Positions 51,950-60,050 of a stretch of DNA of 64,000 nucleotides are shown here, in pieces. A program made the position numbers and the translations under genes. The DNA lies in assembly GCF_035918395.1 (NCBI RefSeq), contig NZ_CP142362.1, positions 3,695,501 through 3,759,500 on the forward strand, read 5' to 3'. This stretch comes from Mycolicibacterium sp. ND9-15 (GTDB lineage: Bacteria; Actinomycetota; Actinomycetes; Mycobacteriales; Mycobacteriaceae). The notes beneath the pieces are model-generated. The model was given only the letters and a program-made list of their open reading frames with translations. It had not been told where the DNA came from and made no database searches. Numbering within the stretch: position 1 is the first letter of the stretch; each line of letters begins with the position of its first letter.

Positions 51950-53449
51950 ATGCGAATGACCCGCCGGATCCTCATTCAGATCGCGATCTTCTCCGTCATC
52001 GCGGCCACCGCGCTCGCGATCATGGTTTTCGGGTACATGCGATTGCCGGACCTCCTCGGCATCGGCCAGTACCGTGTGACCCTCGAGTTGCCCGAGACGG
52101 GCGGGCTGTATCCGAGGGGCAACGTCACCTACCGCGGTGTACAGGTCGGAGAGGTGAAGAGCGTCGAGCTCACCGACACCGGAGTCAAGGCGGTGCTGTC
52201 GCTGAACTCCGACATCAGCATTCCCGCCGACCTCGAGGCCGAGGTACACAGCGTGTCCACCGTCGGCGAGCAGTTCGTCCAGTTGCTTCCGCGCAGCGGC
52301 GAAGGTCCGGAGTTGCGGAACGGCGATGTGATCCCGTTGAGTCGGGCCAGCGTTCCGACGGATATCAACGCGGTCCTGAACGATACGGCTCGCGGTCTGC
52401 AGGCGATACCGCAAGAGAACCTGAAGACCGTCGTCGACGAGGCCTATGTCGCGGTCGGCGGGCTCGGGGCCGAACTGCGCCGGCTGGTCACCGGGAGCAG
52501 CACGTTGGCCATTGACGCCCGGAAGAACCTCGACCCGCTGATCACGTTGATCGACGAGTCGAAGCCGGTGCTGGACACCCAGACCGATACCGCGGGCTCG
52601 ATTCAGGCGTGGGCGGCGAATCTGGCAAACATCAGCGGTCAGTTGCAGAGTCAGGACCCGGCAGTGGCGGGAATCCTCGAGAAGGCCCCGGGGGCGGCGG
52701 ACGAGGCGCGTGCGCTGTTCGAACGGCTGCAGCCCACCTTGCCGATCGTGCTGGCCAACCTCGTCAGCATCGGAGAAGTGGCGGTCGCCTATCAGCCGAG
52801 CCTCGAGCAGCTGCTGGTGTTGTTGCCCCAGGGCACCGCCGTCACGCAGGCCGTTGGCGTGCACAAGCGCAACACCAAGCAGGACTACATGGGCGATTCC
52901 CTAGTCTTCAACCTCAACGCGATCCTGCCTGCCCTCCCGGCCCCGCTGCCGCTGCCACCGCAGAACCTGCCGCCGCCGTGCACCACCGGGTTCCTGCCGG
53001 CCCAGCAGATGCGCGTGCCGACCTTCGAGGACTATCCGGACCGGCCGAAGGGCGATATGTACTGTCGGACGCCGCAGGACGCGCCGTTCAACGTCCGCGG
53101 CGCCCGCAACCTGCCCTGCATCACGGTGCCCGGCAAGCGCGCCCCGACGTGGCAGCAGTGTGAGAGCGACGAGCAGTACGTGCCGCTCAACGACGGCTAC
53201 AACTGGAAGGGCGATCCGAACGCCACCCTGTCGGGGCAGCCGATCCCCCATGTCCCGCCGGACATCCCGGTTGCGATAACGCCTCCTCCCCCGGGTACGC
53301 CGCCGCTGCCCGTCGCGGCCGCCGAATACGATCCGGCCTCGGGGTCCTACGTCGGTCCGGACGGGAAGGTGTACACCCAGTCCAACCTGGCCGATGGTGC
53401 GTCGGGGGAGCGGCCGTGGCAGTCGATGCTCGTCCCGCCGGGGGGCTGA
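51950..53449 (+). CDS. mceF: MceF-type substrate-binding protein
   Basis: A 499-residue MCE protein, ATG 51950 (or 51956). Anchor (about 5-27), MCE domain (YRVTLELPETGGLYPRGNVT, YRGVQVGEVKSVEL), helical region (ARKNLDPLITLIDESKPVLD), then a C-terminal part with DYPDRPKGDMYCRTPQDAPF, paired Cys and a Pro tail ending in WQSMLVPPGG. This extra C-terminal half is usual for MceF. Confidence 0.92.
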   Translation: MRMTRRILIQIAIFSVIAATALAIMVFGYMRLPDLLGIGQYRVTLELPETGGLYPRGNVTYRGVQVGEVKSVELTDTGVKAVLSLNSDISIPADLEAEVHSVSTVGEQFVQLLPRSGEGPELRNGDVIPLSRASVPTDINAVLNDTARGLQAIPQENLKTVVDEAYVAVGGLGAELRRLVTGSSTLAIDARKNLDPLITLIDESKPVLDTQTDTAGSIQAWAANLANISGQLQSQDPAVAGILEKAPGAADEARALFERLQPTLPIVLANLVSIGEVAVAYQPSLEQLLVLLPQGTAVTQAVGVHKRNTKQDYMGDSLVFNLNAILPALPAPLPLPPQNLPPPCTTGFLPAQQMRVPTFEDYPDRPKGDMYCRTPQDAPFNVRGARNLPCITVPGKRAPTWQQCESDEQYVPLNDGYNWKGDPNATLSGQPIPHVPPDIPVAITPPPPGTPPLPVAAAEYDPASGSYVGPDGKVYTQSNLADGASGERPWQSMLVPPGG

Positions 53450-53555
53450 GGCCCCAAGTTAGTGACCAGGTTCCGACGCTATCGTGTCGGACGCGTAGGT
53501 TGTAGCCGACCTGTACCGAAACCCGACTTGGCCCGCGGGCCGTAGAGGAACGTTG

Positions 53556-54257
53556 ATGGCAGACGAGACCACTCCCGGCGACGAGGACGTAAGCGCATCG
53601 ACGCCTGACGTCGACGCCCCGGCGGAAGGTGGCGAGTCCACCACGCCGTCTGCTGACACGACGGAAGATGCCGGCGACGTCGAAGATTACGACGTCGAAG
53701 ATTACGACGTCGAAGCTGCTGACGTCGAAGCAGCCGACGATGCCGCGGAACCCGCCCCGGCCAAGCCGCCGATGTCGCATGTGAAGCTGGCGACCATCGC
53801 GGGCCTCGTGCTCGTGGTGGTGCTCGCCGGGTTGGCCGGGTGGCTCGGCTACCGGGCGTACGAGTCCCGTCAGGCCGAGGATCTGCGCAACCTGTTCCTG
53901 CAGGTCGGACGTCAAGGCGCGCTGAACCTGACGACGATCAGCCATGAGCACGCCGAGCAGGATGTGCAACGTGTCCTGGATTCGTCGACGGGCACGTTCT
54001 ACGACGACTTCCAGGCGCGGTCCCAACCGTTCATCGAGGTGGTCAAGCAGGCGCAGTCCAAGTCCGAGGGCACGATCGCCGAGGCCGGGATCGAGTCGTG
54101 CACCGATACCGACGCGACCGTCCTGGTTGCGGTGACCGTCAACACCACCAATGCGGGGGCGCCGGAGCAGCAGCCGCGCGCCTGGCGAATGAGGATCACG
54201 GTGGAGAAGACCGGCGAGGATGAGGCCAAGATCTCGAATGTGGAGTTCGTACCGTGA
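53556..54257 (+). CDS. Mce-associated membrane protein (Mas-type) 1
   Basis: A 233-residue protein, ATG 53556 (TTG 53553 also possible). Acidic, low-complexity N-terminus (about 1-70) that includes a repeated VEDYD motif, then a basic patch and membrane helix (about 77-99, LATIAGLVLVVVLAGLAGWLG), and an outside NTF2-like domain (SRQAEDLRNLFLQVGRQGAL, then ESCTDTDATVLVAVTVNTTN). This is the layout of proteins encoded behind mce operons. Gap from mceF is 106 bases. Confidence 0.87.
   Translation: MADETTPGDEDVSASTPDVDAPAEGGESTTPSADTTEDAGDVEDYDVEDYDVEAADVEAADDAAEPAPAKPPMSHVKLATIAGLVLVVVLAGLAGWLGYRAYESRQAEDLRNLFLQVGRQGALNLTTISHEHAEQDVQRVLDSSTGTFYDDFQARSQPFIEVVKQAQSKSEGTIAEAGIESCTDTDATVLVAVTVNTTNAGAPEQQPRAWRMRITVEKTGEDEAKISNVEFVP
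53679..53738 (+). repeat. 15-base tandem repeat inside the Mas-type 1 gene
   Basis: Four in-frame units: GTCGAAGATTACGAC twice (53679-53693 and 53694-53708), GTCGAAGCTGCTGAC (53709-53723) and GTCGAAGCAGCCGAC (53724-53738). They encode VEDYD, VEDYD, VEAAD, VEAAD in the acidic cytoplasmic tail. Two units are identical, so copy number could vary between strains. Confidence 0.85.
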
Positions 54258-55009
54258 GTAGCAGACACAGACTGCCCAGGCGGGGCAAGGACGGCGACGT
54301 GTCCGGGGAGAACGAGTCCGTCGAGACGGACACGGCGCAGGCATCCGAAACGGTCGAGCCGACCGAGTCGTCGGCCGAGCCGACGGCAGCCGGTGACGTG
54401 TCGGGAGGCGACGCGCCCGAGTCGGCGGAGACGTCAGATGCGGCGGAGGTGTCCGAGCCGGCGGAGGAGTCCGAGGCCGCAGAGGCGCCATCCGACGTCG
54501 CGGAACCCGTCGCGGCCAAGCCGCGCATCAACTGGGCGCGTGTCTTCGCCTTCGGGGTGCTGCCCGCAATCGCACTGCTGCTGGGGGCGGGGGCGGGCTA
54601 CCTGAAGTGGGTCGACAACTCGGTGCGCGACGCCGAGATCGCCCGTACGGAGTCGGTACAGGTCGCTAAGGACAGCACCGTCGCGATGCTGTCCTACAAG
54701 CCGGACACCGTCGAACAACAACTCAACGATGCCCGTGGGTTGCTGACCGGCGAGTTCCGGGAGTCCTACACGGGCCTGATCAACGACGTGGTGATCCCCG
54801 GCGCGAAACAGAAGCAGATCTCCGCAGTGGCGTCGGTGCCTGCGGCGGCCTCGGTGTCGGCCGATCCCAACGAGGCCGTGGTCCTGGTGTTCGTCAACCA
54901 GACGGTGGTCGTCGGCCAGGACACCCCGACGGACACCGCCTCGAGTGTGCGCGTGACGTTGGAGAAGATCGACGGCCGCTGGCTCATCTCCGCGTTCGAC
55001 CCGGTATAG
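54254..55009 (+). CDS. Mce-associated membrane protein (Mas-type) 2
   Basis: Start GTG 54254 in GTGA with the preceding gene; 251 residues. A long acidic N-terminus (about 12-85, rich in Glu, Ala, Ser), one membrane helix (about 98-118, VFAFGVLPAIALLLGAGAG) and an outside domain (DAEIARTESVQVAKDSTVAM, YTGLINDVVIPGAKQKQISA, WLISAFDPV). The two proteins share layout with Mce-associated partners that stabilise Mce complexes in M. tuberculosis. Confidence 0.87.
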   Translation: MSSRHRLPRRGKDGDVSGENESVETDTAQASETVEPTESSAEPTAAGDVSGGDAPESAETSDAAEVSEPAEESEAAEAPSDVAEPVAAKPRINWARVFAFGVLPAIALLLGAGAGYLKWVDNSVRDAEIARTESVQVAKDSTVAMLSYKPDTVEQQLNDARGLLTGEFRESYTGLINDVVIPGAKQKQISAVASVPAAASVSADPNEAVVLVFVNQTVVVGQDTPTDTASSVRVTLEKIDGRWLISAFDPV

Positions 55010-55017
55010 GGGCCGTA

Positions 55018-55923
55018 GTGGCCGAACCGGAGCTCATCGACGTCGATGCCCCGGGCGTGCGGCTGTGCGCCCTTAGCTGGGGAGCCGTCGGTGCGCCGAT
55101 TGCGTTATGTTTGCACGGCTTTCCCGACACCGCGCACGGATGGCGCAAGGTGGCACCGCTGTTGGCCGACGCCGGATGGCGGGTGGTCGCACCGTTCATG
55201 CGGGGCTATGCACCGTCGTCGATCGCATCGGACGGCAGTTATCACGTCGGGGCGCTGATGGACGATGCACTGCGGGTGCTCGATGCGGCCGGGCCGACGG
55301 GCCGCGATGTGCTCATCGGGCATGACTGGGGCGCGATCGCCGGTGCCGGACTCGCTGCGATGCCCGAGAGTCCTTTCTCGAAGGCCGTGATCATGTCGGT
55401 GCCACTCGCCGCAGCGTTTCGGCCGTTGGGCAGGACACCGGATGCGGGCCGGCTTGCCGCGCAGTTGCCTCGTCAGCTGCTGCGCAGTTGGTACGTCATG
55501 TATTTCCAGTTGCCGGGACTTCCGCAACGATCCGCGTCGTGGGTGGTCCCCAGATTATGGCGGCAATGGTCGCCGGGCTACGACGCCGCAGAGGACGTCG
55601 CTCACGTGGCCGACTCGATCGGTGCGCCGGAGCACTGGCGCGCCGCGCTGGGTTACTACCGGGCCGCCGTGCGCAACAGCGAGCCGCCCGCGCGGTACGC
55701 CGAACTTCATCGGCATTGGCTGTCGGCACCGAAGCTGCCGACGCTGTACCTGCACGGCACCGAGGATGGTTGCGCCTCAGCGGATTACGCGCGATGGGTG
55801 CAGCGGGTACTGCCCGAGGGCGGCAAAGTGGCGACGGTCGAACGGGCCGGGCACTTCCTGCAATTGGAGCAGCCGCAGGCAGTGGCCGGACACATCGTCG
55901 ACTTCATCGGCGCGGCAGCCTGA
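55018..55923 (+). CDS. Epoxide-hydrolase-like alpha/beta hydrolase
   Basis: A 301-residue hydrolase, start GTG 55018, only 8 bases after the Mas-type 2 gene, hence probably in the mce operon. HGFPD (33-37) is the oxyanion/HGxP motif and the nucleophile elbow is GHDWG with Asp103, as in epoxide hydrolases and haloalkane dehalogenases; the general base His is in VERAGHFLQLEQPQ, the acid likely the Glu/Asp of LHGTEDGC. With Asp as nucleophile it should form an ester intermediate. It could act on an imported lipid. Confidence 0.85.
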   Translation: MAEPELIDVDAPGVRLCALSWGAVGAPIALCLHGFPDTAHGWRKVAPLLADAGWRVVAPFMRGYAPSSIASDGSYHVGALMDDALRVLDAAGPTGRDVLIGHDWGAIAGAGLAAMPESPFSKAVIMSVPLAAAFRPLGRTPDAGRLAAQLPRQLLRSWYVMYFQLPGLPQRSASWVVPRLWRQWSPGYDAAEDVAHVADSIGAPEHWRAALGYYRAAVRNSEPPARYAELHRHWLSAPKLPTLYLHGTEDGCASADYARWVQRVLPEGGKVATVERAGHFLQLEQPQAVAGHIVDFIGAAA

Positions 55924-55928
55924 AGGGC

Positions 55929-57185
55929 ATGTTGCGTCGGCTGGCGGCGGTGGATGCGCAGACGTATTGGATGTCGGCGAAGATCCCCAGTGACCAGTTT
56001 CTGGTCTACGGCTTCGCGGGGGCCGTCGCCGATCTTCCCGCGGCCCTCGCGCGCATCGCTGACCGGGCGCGCGGGTGCGGGGAGTTGCGGCTGCGGTTGG
56101 GCGATCGTGGTGCGCTGACCTATCCGCGGTGGGTGACCGCGGATGTGTCGCCGAACCAGTTCGTCATGCACGCCGCGGGTTGCAGTTGGCCGGAATGCCT
56201 GGCCGCAGTGGCGGGCTTGGACGCCGACCAACTCGACCCGCAGATGATGTCGTGGCGGATTCACATCTTCCCCGCCGTCGAGGCGATCCCCCGTGCGGGG
56301 CAGGGCACGGTCGCGGTGGTGCAGATGGCGCACGCGCTGGGAGATGGGATTCGTTCATCGGCGTTGGCGGCGTGGCTGTTCGGACGGACGACGCCGGTGC
56401 ACGCCGTCCCGGTGCCGCGCCCGTTTCAGGGCCTCACACTGCCGTGGCGCGGTTACCGAGCCGCGCGGGCCCACCGCCGGCTCGTGTGCGATACCGAGGC
56501 CGGATTGGTTCCGCCGCCCGCCAGGCTGCGTCCGGTGCTGCGGAGCAATACTCGGCCGGACGGCTTGCGTAGCGTTCGGACCCTGGTCAGGCAGCGGTCG
56601 CAGGTGCCGGGCCCGACAGTGACGGTCGGGGTGCTCGCGGTGGTGTCGACGGCGCTGGCGGGTCATCTGCGCGAGGTGGGGGAGGACCCGTCGCTGCTCG
56701 GCGCCGAGGTGCCGATGGCCAAAACCGGTGCGCGACGGGCACACAACCACTTCGGCAACGTCGGTGTCGGGCTCTATCCGGACAAGCCGTTCGCGGAGCG
56801 TGCATCGCATATTGCAGCGGAGCTGGAGGAACGCCAACGTCGTGCAGCACATCCAGCAATGGTTGCCGCGGGCCGCGCCTCTGCTGCAGTGCCCGAGCCG
56901 TTATTGCGTTGGGAAGTAGCTAATTTCGATCCGACAGTGCGCTCGCCGACGGTCACCGGCAACACCGTCGTTTCGAGCGTGAACCGCGGTCCCGCCGATT
57001 TGCGCTTCGGAGACACACCCGTCGTACTGACCGCCGGATTCCCCGCCCTCTCTCCGATGATGGGCCTGACGCATGGTGTGCACGGCATCGGCGACACCAT
57101 CGCCGTCAGTGTGCACGCTGCCGAATCAGCAATCGGCGAAATCGACTCGTATGTCGAAAGATTGGATGCAACACTGACCCTCTAG
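55929..57185 (+). CDS. WS/DGAT-family acyltransferase-like protein
   Basis: A 418-residue protein, start ATG 55929, five bases after the hydrolase. The region VAVVQMAHALGDGIRSSALA carries the wax ester synthase/diacylglycerol acyltransferase HHxxxDG motif as A134-H135-ALG-D139-G140, so the first His is replaced but the second, catalytic one is kept. The C-terminal part (GVGLYPDKPFAERASHIAAE, NTVVSSVNRGPADLRFGDTP) matches DUF1298. Family members join fatty acyl-CoA to alcohols or diacylglycerol. Activity here is an inference. Last gene of the probable mce transcription unit. Confidence 0.8.
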   Translation: MLRRLAAVDAQTYWMSAKIPSDQFLVYGFAGAVADLPAALARIADRARGCGELRLRLGDRGALTYPRWVTADVSPNQFVMHAAGCSWPECLAAVAGLDADQLDPQMMSWRIHIFPAVEAIPRAGQGTVAVVQMAHALGDGIRSSALAAWLFGRTTPVHAVPVPRPFQGLTLPWRGYRAARAHRRLVCDTEAGLVPPPARLRPVLRSNTRPDGLRSVRTLVRQRSQVPGPTVTVGVLAVVSTALAGHLREVGEDPSLLGAEVPMAKTGARRAHNHFGNVGVGLYPDKPFAERASHIAAELEERQRRAAHPAMVAAGRASAAVPEPLLRWEVANFDPTVRSPTVTGNTVVSSVNRGPADLRFGDTPVVLTAGFPALSPMMGLTHGVHGIGDTIAVSVHAAESAIGEIDSYVERLDATLTL

Positions 57186-57193
57186 AAGGCTGG

Positions 57194-57377
57194 GGGTTTG
57201 TTGCGTTCGGCGACGTAGGCTGCGTTGTGGCGGCGTTCGTCCGAAGGCGGTCCGGCACCACACCCGCGCCGAAAACCGCGCCCGAGCCATCGACGCGGAG
57301 TTGCCCAGGGCTGTGCCGCAAGATCCCGACCGAAAAACCCTTGGCGCTGTCAGGCTGCGCGTGTGGGCAACAAAGCC
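57194..57377. mobile_element. Possible insertion-sequence remnant bounded by 11-base inverted repeats
   Basis: GGGTTTGTTGC (57194-57204) and GCAACAAAGCC (57367-57377) are inverted repeats with one mismatch, 184 bases across. The shape resembles ends of small IS or MITE elements. No target-site duplication was found and no transposase is recognisable, so the call is weak. Confidence 0.25.
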
Positions 57378-57697
57378 ATACTGTGCATTTTCGCGCCCCG
57401 CGGCGTGTATACCCAGCGACAGGTACTCAATCGCGATGTTCGACCGCAGCGGGACGCCGGTGTGGAGCGCCGGGAACCAGGGGGACCGATGGTATGACAT
57501 CGGCGGCAACGTCACCAAGGTCACCGTCAAGCGTGATCACGGGAGTGACTACGTTCGAACCAACTGGCAGCGTTGACTCCTGATCATCTGGGCACGCTCA
57601 CATTGCCCGACCAAGACCCCTACGCGCGCATCTTGGCATGAGGCAGCCGAAGTCGGTTACTGCATAGGGGGGCTGGGCAGCGGCTTAACACATGGCC

Positions 57698-57703
57698 TAG
57701 ATT
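57698..57703 (+). promoter_or_regulatory. Candidate -10 box of the doxX-like gene
   Basis: TAGATT, seven bases before ATG 57711, fits a TANNNT -10 box and would give a leaderless mRNA; no ribosome site is seen. Confidence 0.45.
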
Positions 57704-57710
57704 TTGTCGC

Positions 57711-58244
57711 ATGACTGCCTACGACTCAGCGTTGGATTTCGGGTTGCTGTTCCTGCGAGTGGTGCTGGGCGTGACCATGGCCGCGCACGGCTATAACAAG
57801 TTCTTCGGCGGCGGGGGTATCCCGGGCACCGCGGGGTGGTTCGAGAGCATCGGCATGAAGCCGGGGACCTTCCACGCCCGGGTGGCTGCTACGACAGAGA
57901 TGGCCGCCGGTATCGGTCTGGCAGCAGGCCTGCTCACGCCGATTCCGGCAGCGGGCTTCGTGGCGTTGATGCTCGTCGCGGCATGGACCGTGCACCGGGC
58001 GAACGGCTTCTTCATCGTCAAGGAGGGCTGGGAGTACAACCTGATCCTTGCGACGACGGCCGTCGCGATCGCGACCATCGGCGCGGGCAAGTACAGCCTC
58101 GACTACGTCCTGTTCAGTGACACCGGGTTGGCCGACCTGCTGCACGGTTGGTGGGGTCTGGCGATCGCGCTGGGTCTCGGCCTGCTCGGCGGCATCGGAC
58201 AGTTGGCGATCTTCTACCGGCCGCCTGCCAAGGCCGACGCCTGA
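57711..58244 (+). CDS. DoxX family membrane protein
   Basis: A 177-residue protein with four membrane segments (LDFGLLFLRVVLGVTMAAHG, then EMAAGIGLAAGLLTPIPAAG, FVALMLVAAWTVHRANG and a final GLAIALGLGLLGGIGQLAIF). HGYNKFFGG after the first segment is the DoxX signature. Mycobacterial DoxX forms part of a membrane oxidoreductase complex with SodA and SseA; this one is a paralogue of unknown partner. Start ATG 57711. Confidence 0.85.
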   Translation: MTAYDSALDFGLLFLRVVLGVTMAAHGYNKFFGGGGIPGTAGWFESIGMKPGTFHARVAATTEMAAGIGLAAGLLTPIPAAGFVALMLVAAWTVHRANGFFIVKEGWEYNLILATTAVAIATIGAGKYSLDYVLFSDTGLADLLHGWWGLAIALGLGLLGGIGQLAIFYRPPAKADA

Positions 58245-58281
58245 GCGCTCGATCGAGAACACGAACCGCATCTCACGCAGC

Positions 58282-58295
58282 TAGAACACGTTCTA
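58282..58295. promoter_or_regulatory. KstR-type operator upstream of the DUF3556 gene
   Basis: TAGAACACGTTCTA is a perfect match to TnnAACnnGTTnnA and itself nearly symmetric. It lies 12 bases before ATG 58308. The surrounding CTAG...CTAG bases extend the dyad. This predicts repression by KstR and induction by sterols. Confidence 0.8.
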
Positions 58296-58307
58296 GTCTT
58301 TGATGCC

Positions 58308-60050
58308 ATGGGGTTTTTGAAGCAGGACGCGCCCGTCGTCGACTTCGAGGAATGGAGCAAGGGCACCCGCGCGGAAAAGATCGTGCCGATGGCCCGGCAC
58401 TGGGCCGAAGTCGGGTTCGGGACGCCGGTCGTTCTGCACCTGTTCTACGTCGTCAAGATCCTGCTCTACATCCTGGGCGCCTGGCTGGTCGTGCTGACCA
58501 CCACCGGCATCGACGGGTTCACCGACGTCGCCTCCTGGTACGACGAGCCGATCGTGTTCGAGAAGGTCGTGCTGTACACGATGCTGTTCGAGGTCATCGG
58601 CCTTGGCTGCGGCTTCGGACCGCTCAACAACCGCTTCTTCCCGCCGATGGGCTCGATCCTTTACTGGTTGCGGCCCAACACGATCCGGCTACCACCGTGG
58701 CCGACCCGCATCCCGCTGACCAAGGGGGACACTCGCACGCCGTTCGACGTGCTGCTGTACGGCGCGCTTCTGGTGCTGCTCGTCGTGGCGTTGTTCTCCG
58801 ACGGCACCGGCCCGATACCCGAACTGGGCACGACGGTCGGGGTGCTGCCGGTGTGGCAGATCTGGGCGATCCTCGGTGTCCTCGCCGTGCTCGGCTTGCG
58901 CGACAAGGTGATCTTTTTGGCCGCCCGCGGCGAGGTCTACGCCTCGCTGGCGGTCTGCTTCCTGTTCGCGGGGCCCGACATCATCATCGCGGCGAAACTG
59001 GTGTGCCTGGTGATCTGGCTCGGCGCCGCAACGTCGAAGCTCAACAAGCACTTCCCGTTCGTCATCTCCACGATGATGAGCAACAACCCGGTGTTCCGCC
59101 CGCGGTGGATCAAACGCAAGTTCTTCGAACGCTTTCCAGACGATCTGCGGCCCGGCCGGGGGTCGCGGTGGCTGGCGCATTTCAGCACGGCGATCGAAGG
59201 CCTTGTTCCGCTGGTGCTGTTCTTCTCGGGCGGCGGCTGGCCGACGTACATCGCCGCGTTCGTGATGCTGGTGTTCCACTTCGGCATCCTGTCGTCGATT
59301 CCGATGGGCGTGCCGCTGGAGTGGAACGTCTTCATGATGTTCTCCGTCCTGGCGCTGTTCGTCGGGCACGCCGGCATAGGCCTCGGCGACCTGCAGAGCC
59401 CATGGCCGATCGTGTTGTTCGCGGTTGTCGCGGGCACCGTGGTGATGGGAAACCTGCTCCCGCGCAAGGTGTCCTTCCTGCCGGGCATGCGGTACTACGC
59501 CGGCAACTGGGACACCGGGCTCTGGTGCGTGAAACCGTCGGGCGCGGCGAAGATCGAAGAGAACGTCGTCTCGATCGCGAGTATGCCGCAGGCGCAGATG
59601 GAGCGGTACTACGGCAGCCCGGAAACCGCCCAGATGTATCTCTACATGGGATATGCGTTCCGCGCGTTCAACTCTCACGGTCGGGCGATGTTCACCCTCG
59701 CACACCGCGCAATGGCCGGCCACAACGAGGACGACTACGTGCTGACCGACGGAGAGCGCATCTGCAGCACCGCGATCGGCTGGAACTTCGGCGACGGCCA
59801 CATGCACAACGAACAGCTCATCGCGGCGCTGCAGAAGCGCTGCCACTTCGAACCGGGCGAAGTCATCGTCGTGCTGATCGACGGGCAACCGATCCACCGC
59901 CAGACCCAGCAGTACCGGTTGGTCGACGCTGCCACAGGCGAGTTCGAGCGCGGCTACATCCGGGTCGCCGACATGGTGACGCGCCAGCCGTGGGATGACA
60001 CGGTGCCCGTGCAGGTGACGTGGCAGAAGGACAGCGCCGACGCGCCCTAG
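58308..60050 (+). CDS. DUF3556 membrane protein under a KstR-type operator
   Basis: A 580-residue membrane protein, ATG 58308 (MGFLKQDAPVVDFEEWSKGT). About nine membrane segments between residues 40 and 400 (VVLHLFYVVKILLYILGAWL, LLVLLVVALFSDG, IAAFVMLVFHFGIL), then a cytoplasmic-type domain (about 400-580; GMRYYAGNWDTGLWCVKPSG, FNSHGRAMFTLAHRAMAG). It matches the uncharacterised DUF3556 family of actinomycetes. The KstR-type operator at 58282 places it with sterol catabolism. Its end overlaps the convergent GntR gene by 4 bases. Confidence 0.83.
   Translation: MGFLKQDAPVVDFEEWSKGTRAEKIVPMARHWAEVGFGTPVVLHLFYVVKILLYILGAWLVVLTTTGIDGFTDVASWYDEPIVFEKVVLYTMLFEVIGLGCGFGPLNNRFFPPMGSILYWLRPNTIRLPPWPTRIPLTKGDTRTPFDVLLYGALLVLLVVALFSDGTGPIPELGTTVGVLPVWQIWAILGVLAVLGLRDKVIFLAARGEVYASLAVCFLFAGPDIIIAAKLVCLVIWLGAATSKLNKHFPFVISTMMSNNPVFRPRWIKRKFFERFPDDLRPGRGSRWLAHFSTAIEGLVPLVLFFSGGGWPTYIAAFVMLVFHFGILSSIPMGVPLEWNVFMMFSVLALFVGHAGIGLGDLQSPWPIVLFAVVAGTVVMGNLLPRKVSFLPGMRYYAGNWDTGLWCVKPSGAAKIEENVVSIASMPQAQMERYYGSPETAQMYLYMGYAFRAFNSHGRAMFTLAHRAMAGHNEDDYVLTDGERICSTAIGWNFGDGHMHNEQLIAALQKRCHFEPGEVIVVLIDGQPIHRQTQQYRLVDAATGEFERGYIRVADMVTRQPWDDTVPVQVTWQKDSADAP

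Larger units (their letters stand above)
57186..57710. other. 525-base gap with a remnant and a short inverted-repeat element
   Basis: No confident gene. A 91-codon plus-strand frame (57301-57576) ends with VWSAGNQGDRWYDIGGNVTK and DHGSDYVRTNWQR, which reads like the C-terminal end of a real protein but lacks a plausible beginning. On the minus strand another frame ends ERRHNAAYVAERNKPPAF at 57185. The first half is bounded by GGGTTTGTTGC and GCAACAAAGCC. The last 40 bases hold the doxX promoter. Confidence 0.45.

Noticed and set aside
43970..53449. Assignment of the operon to mce1 or mce4
   Set aside because: No fadD5 or Mce1R-type GntR gene stands immediately upstream, and none of the steroid genes that flank mce4 adjoin it. 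The cluster number needs a phylogeny, so none is given.
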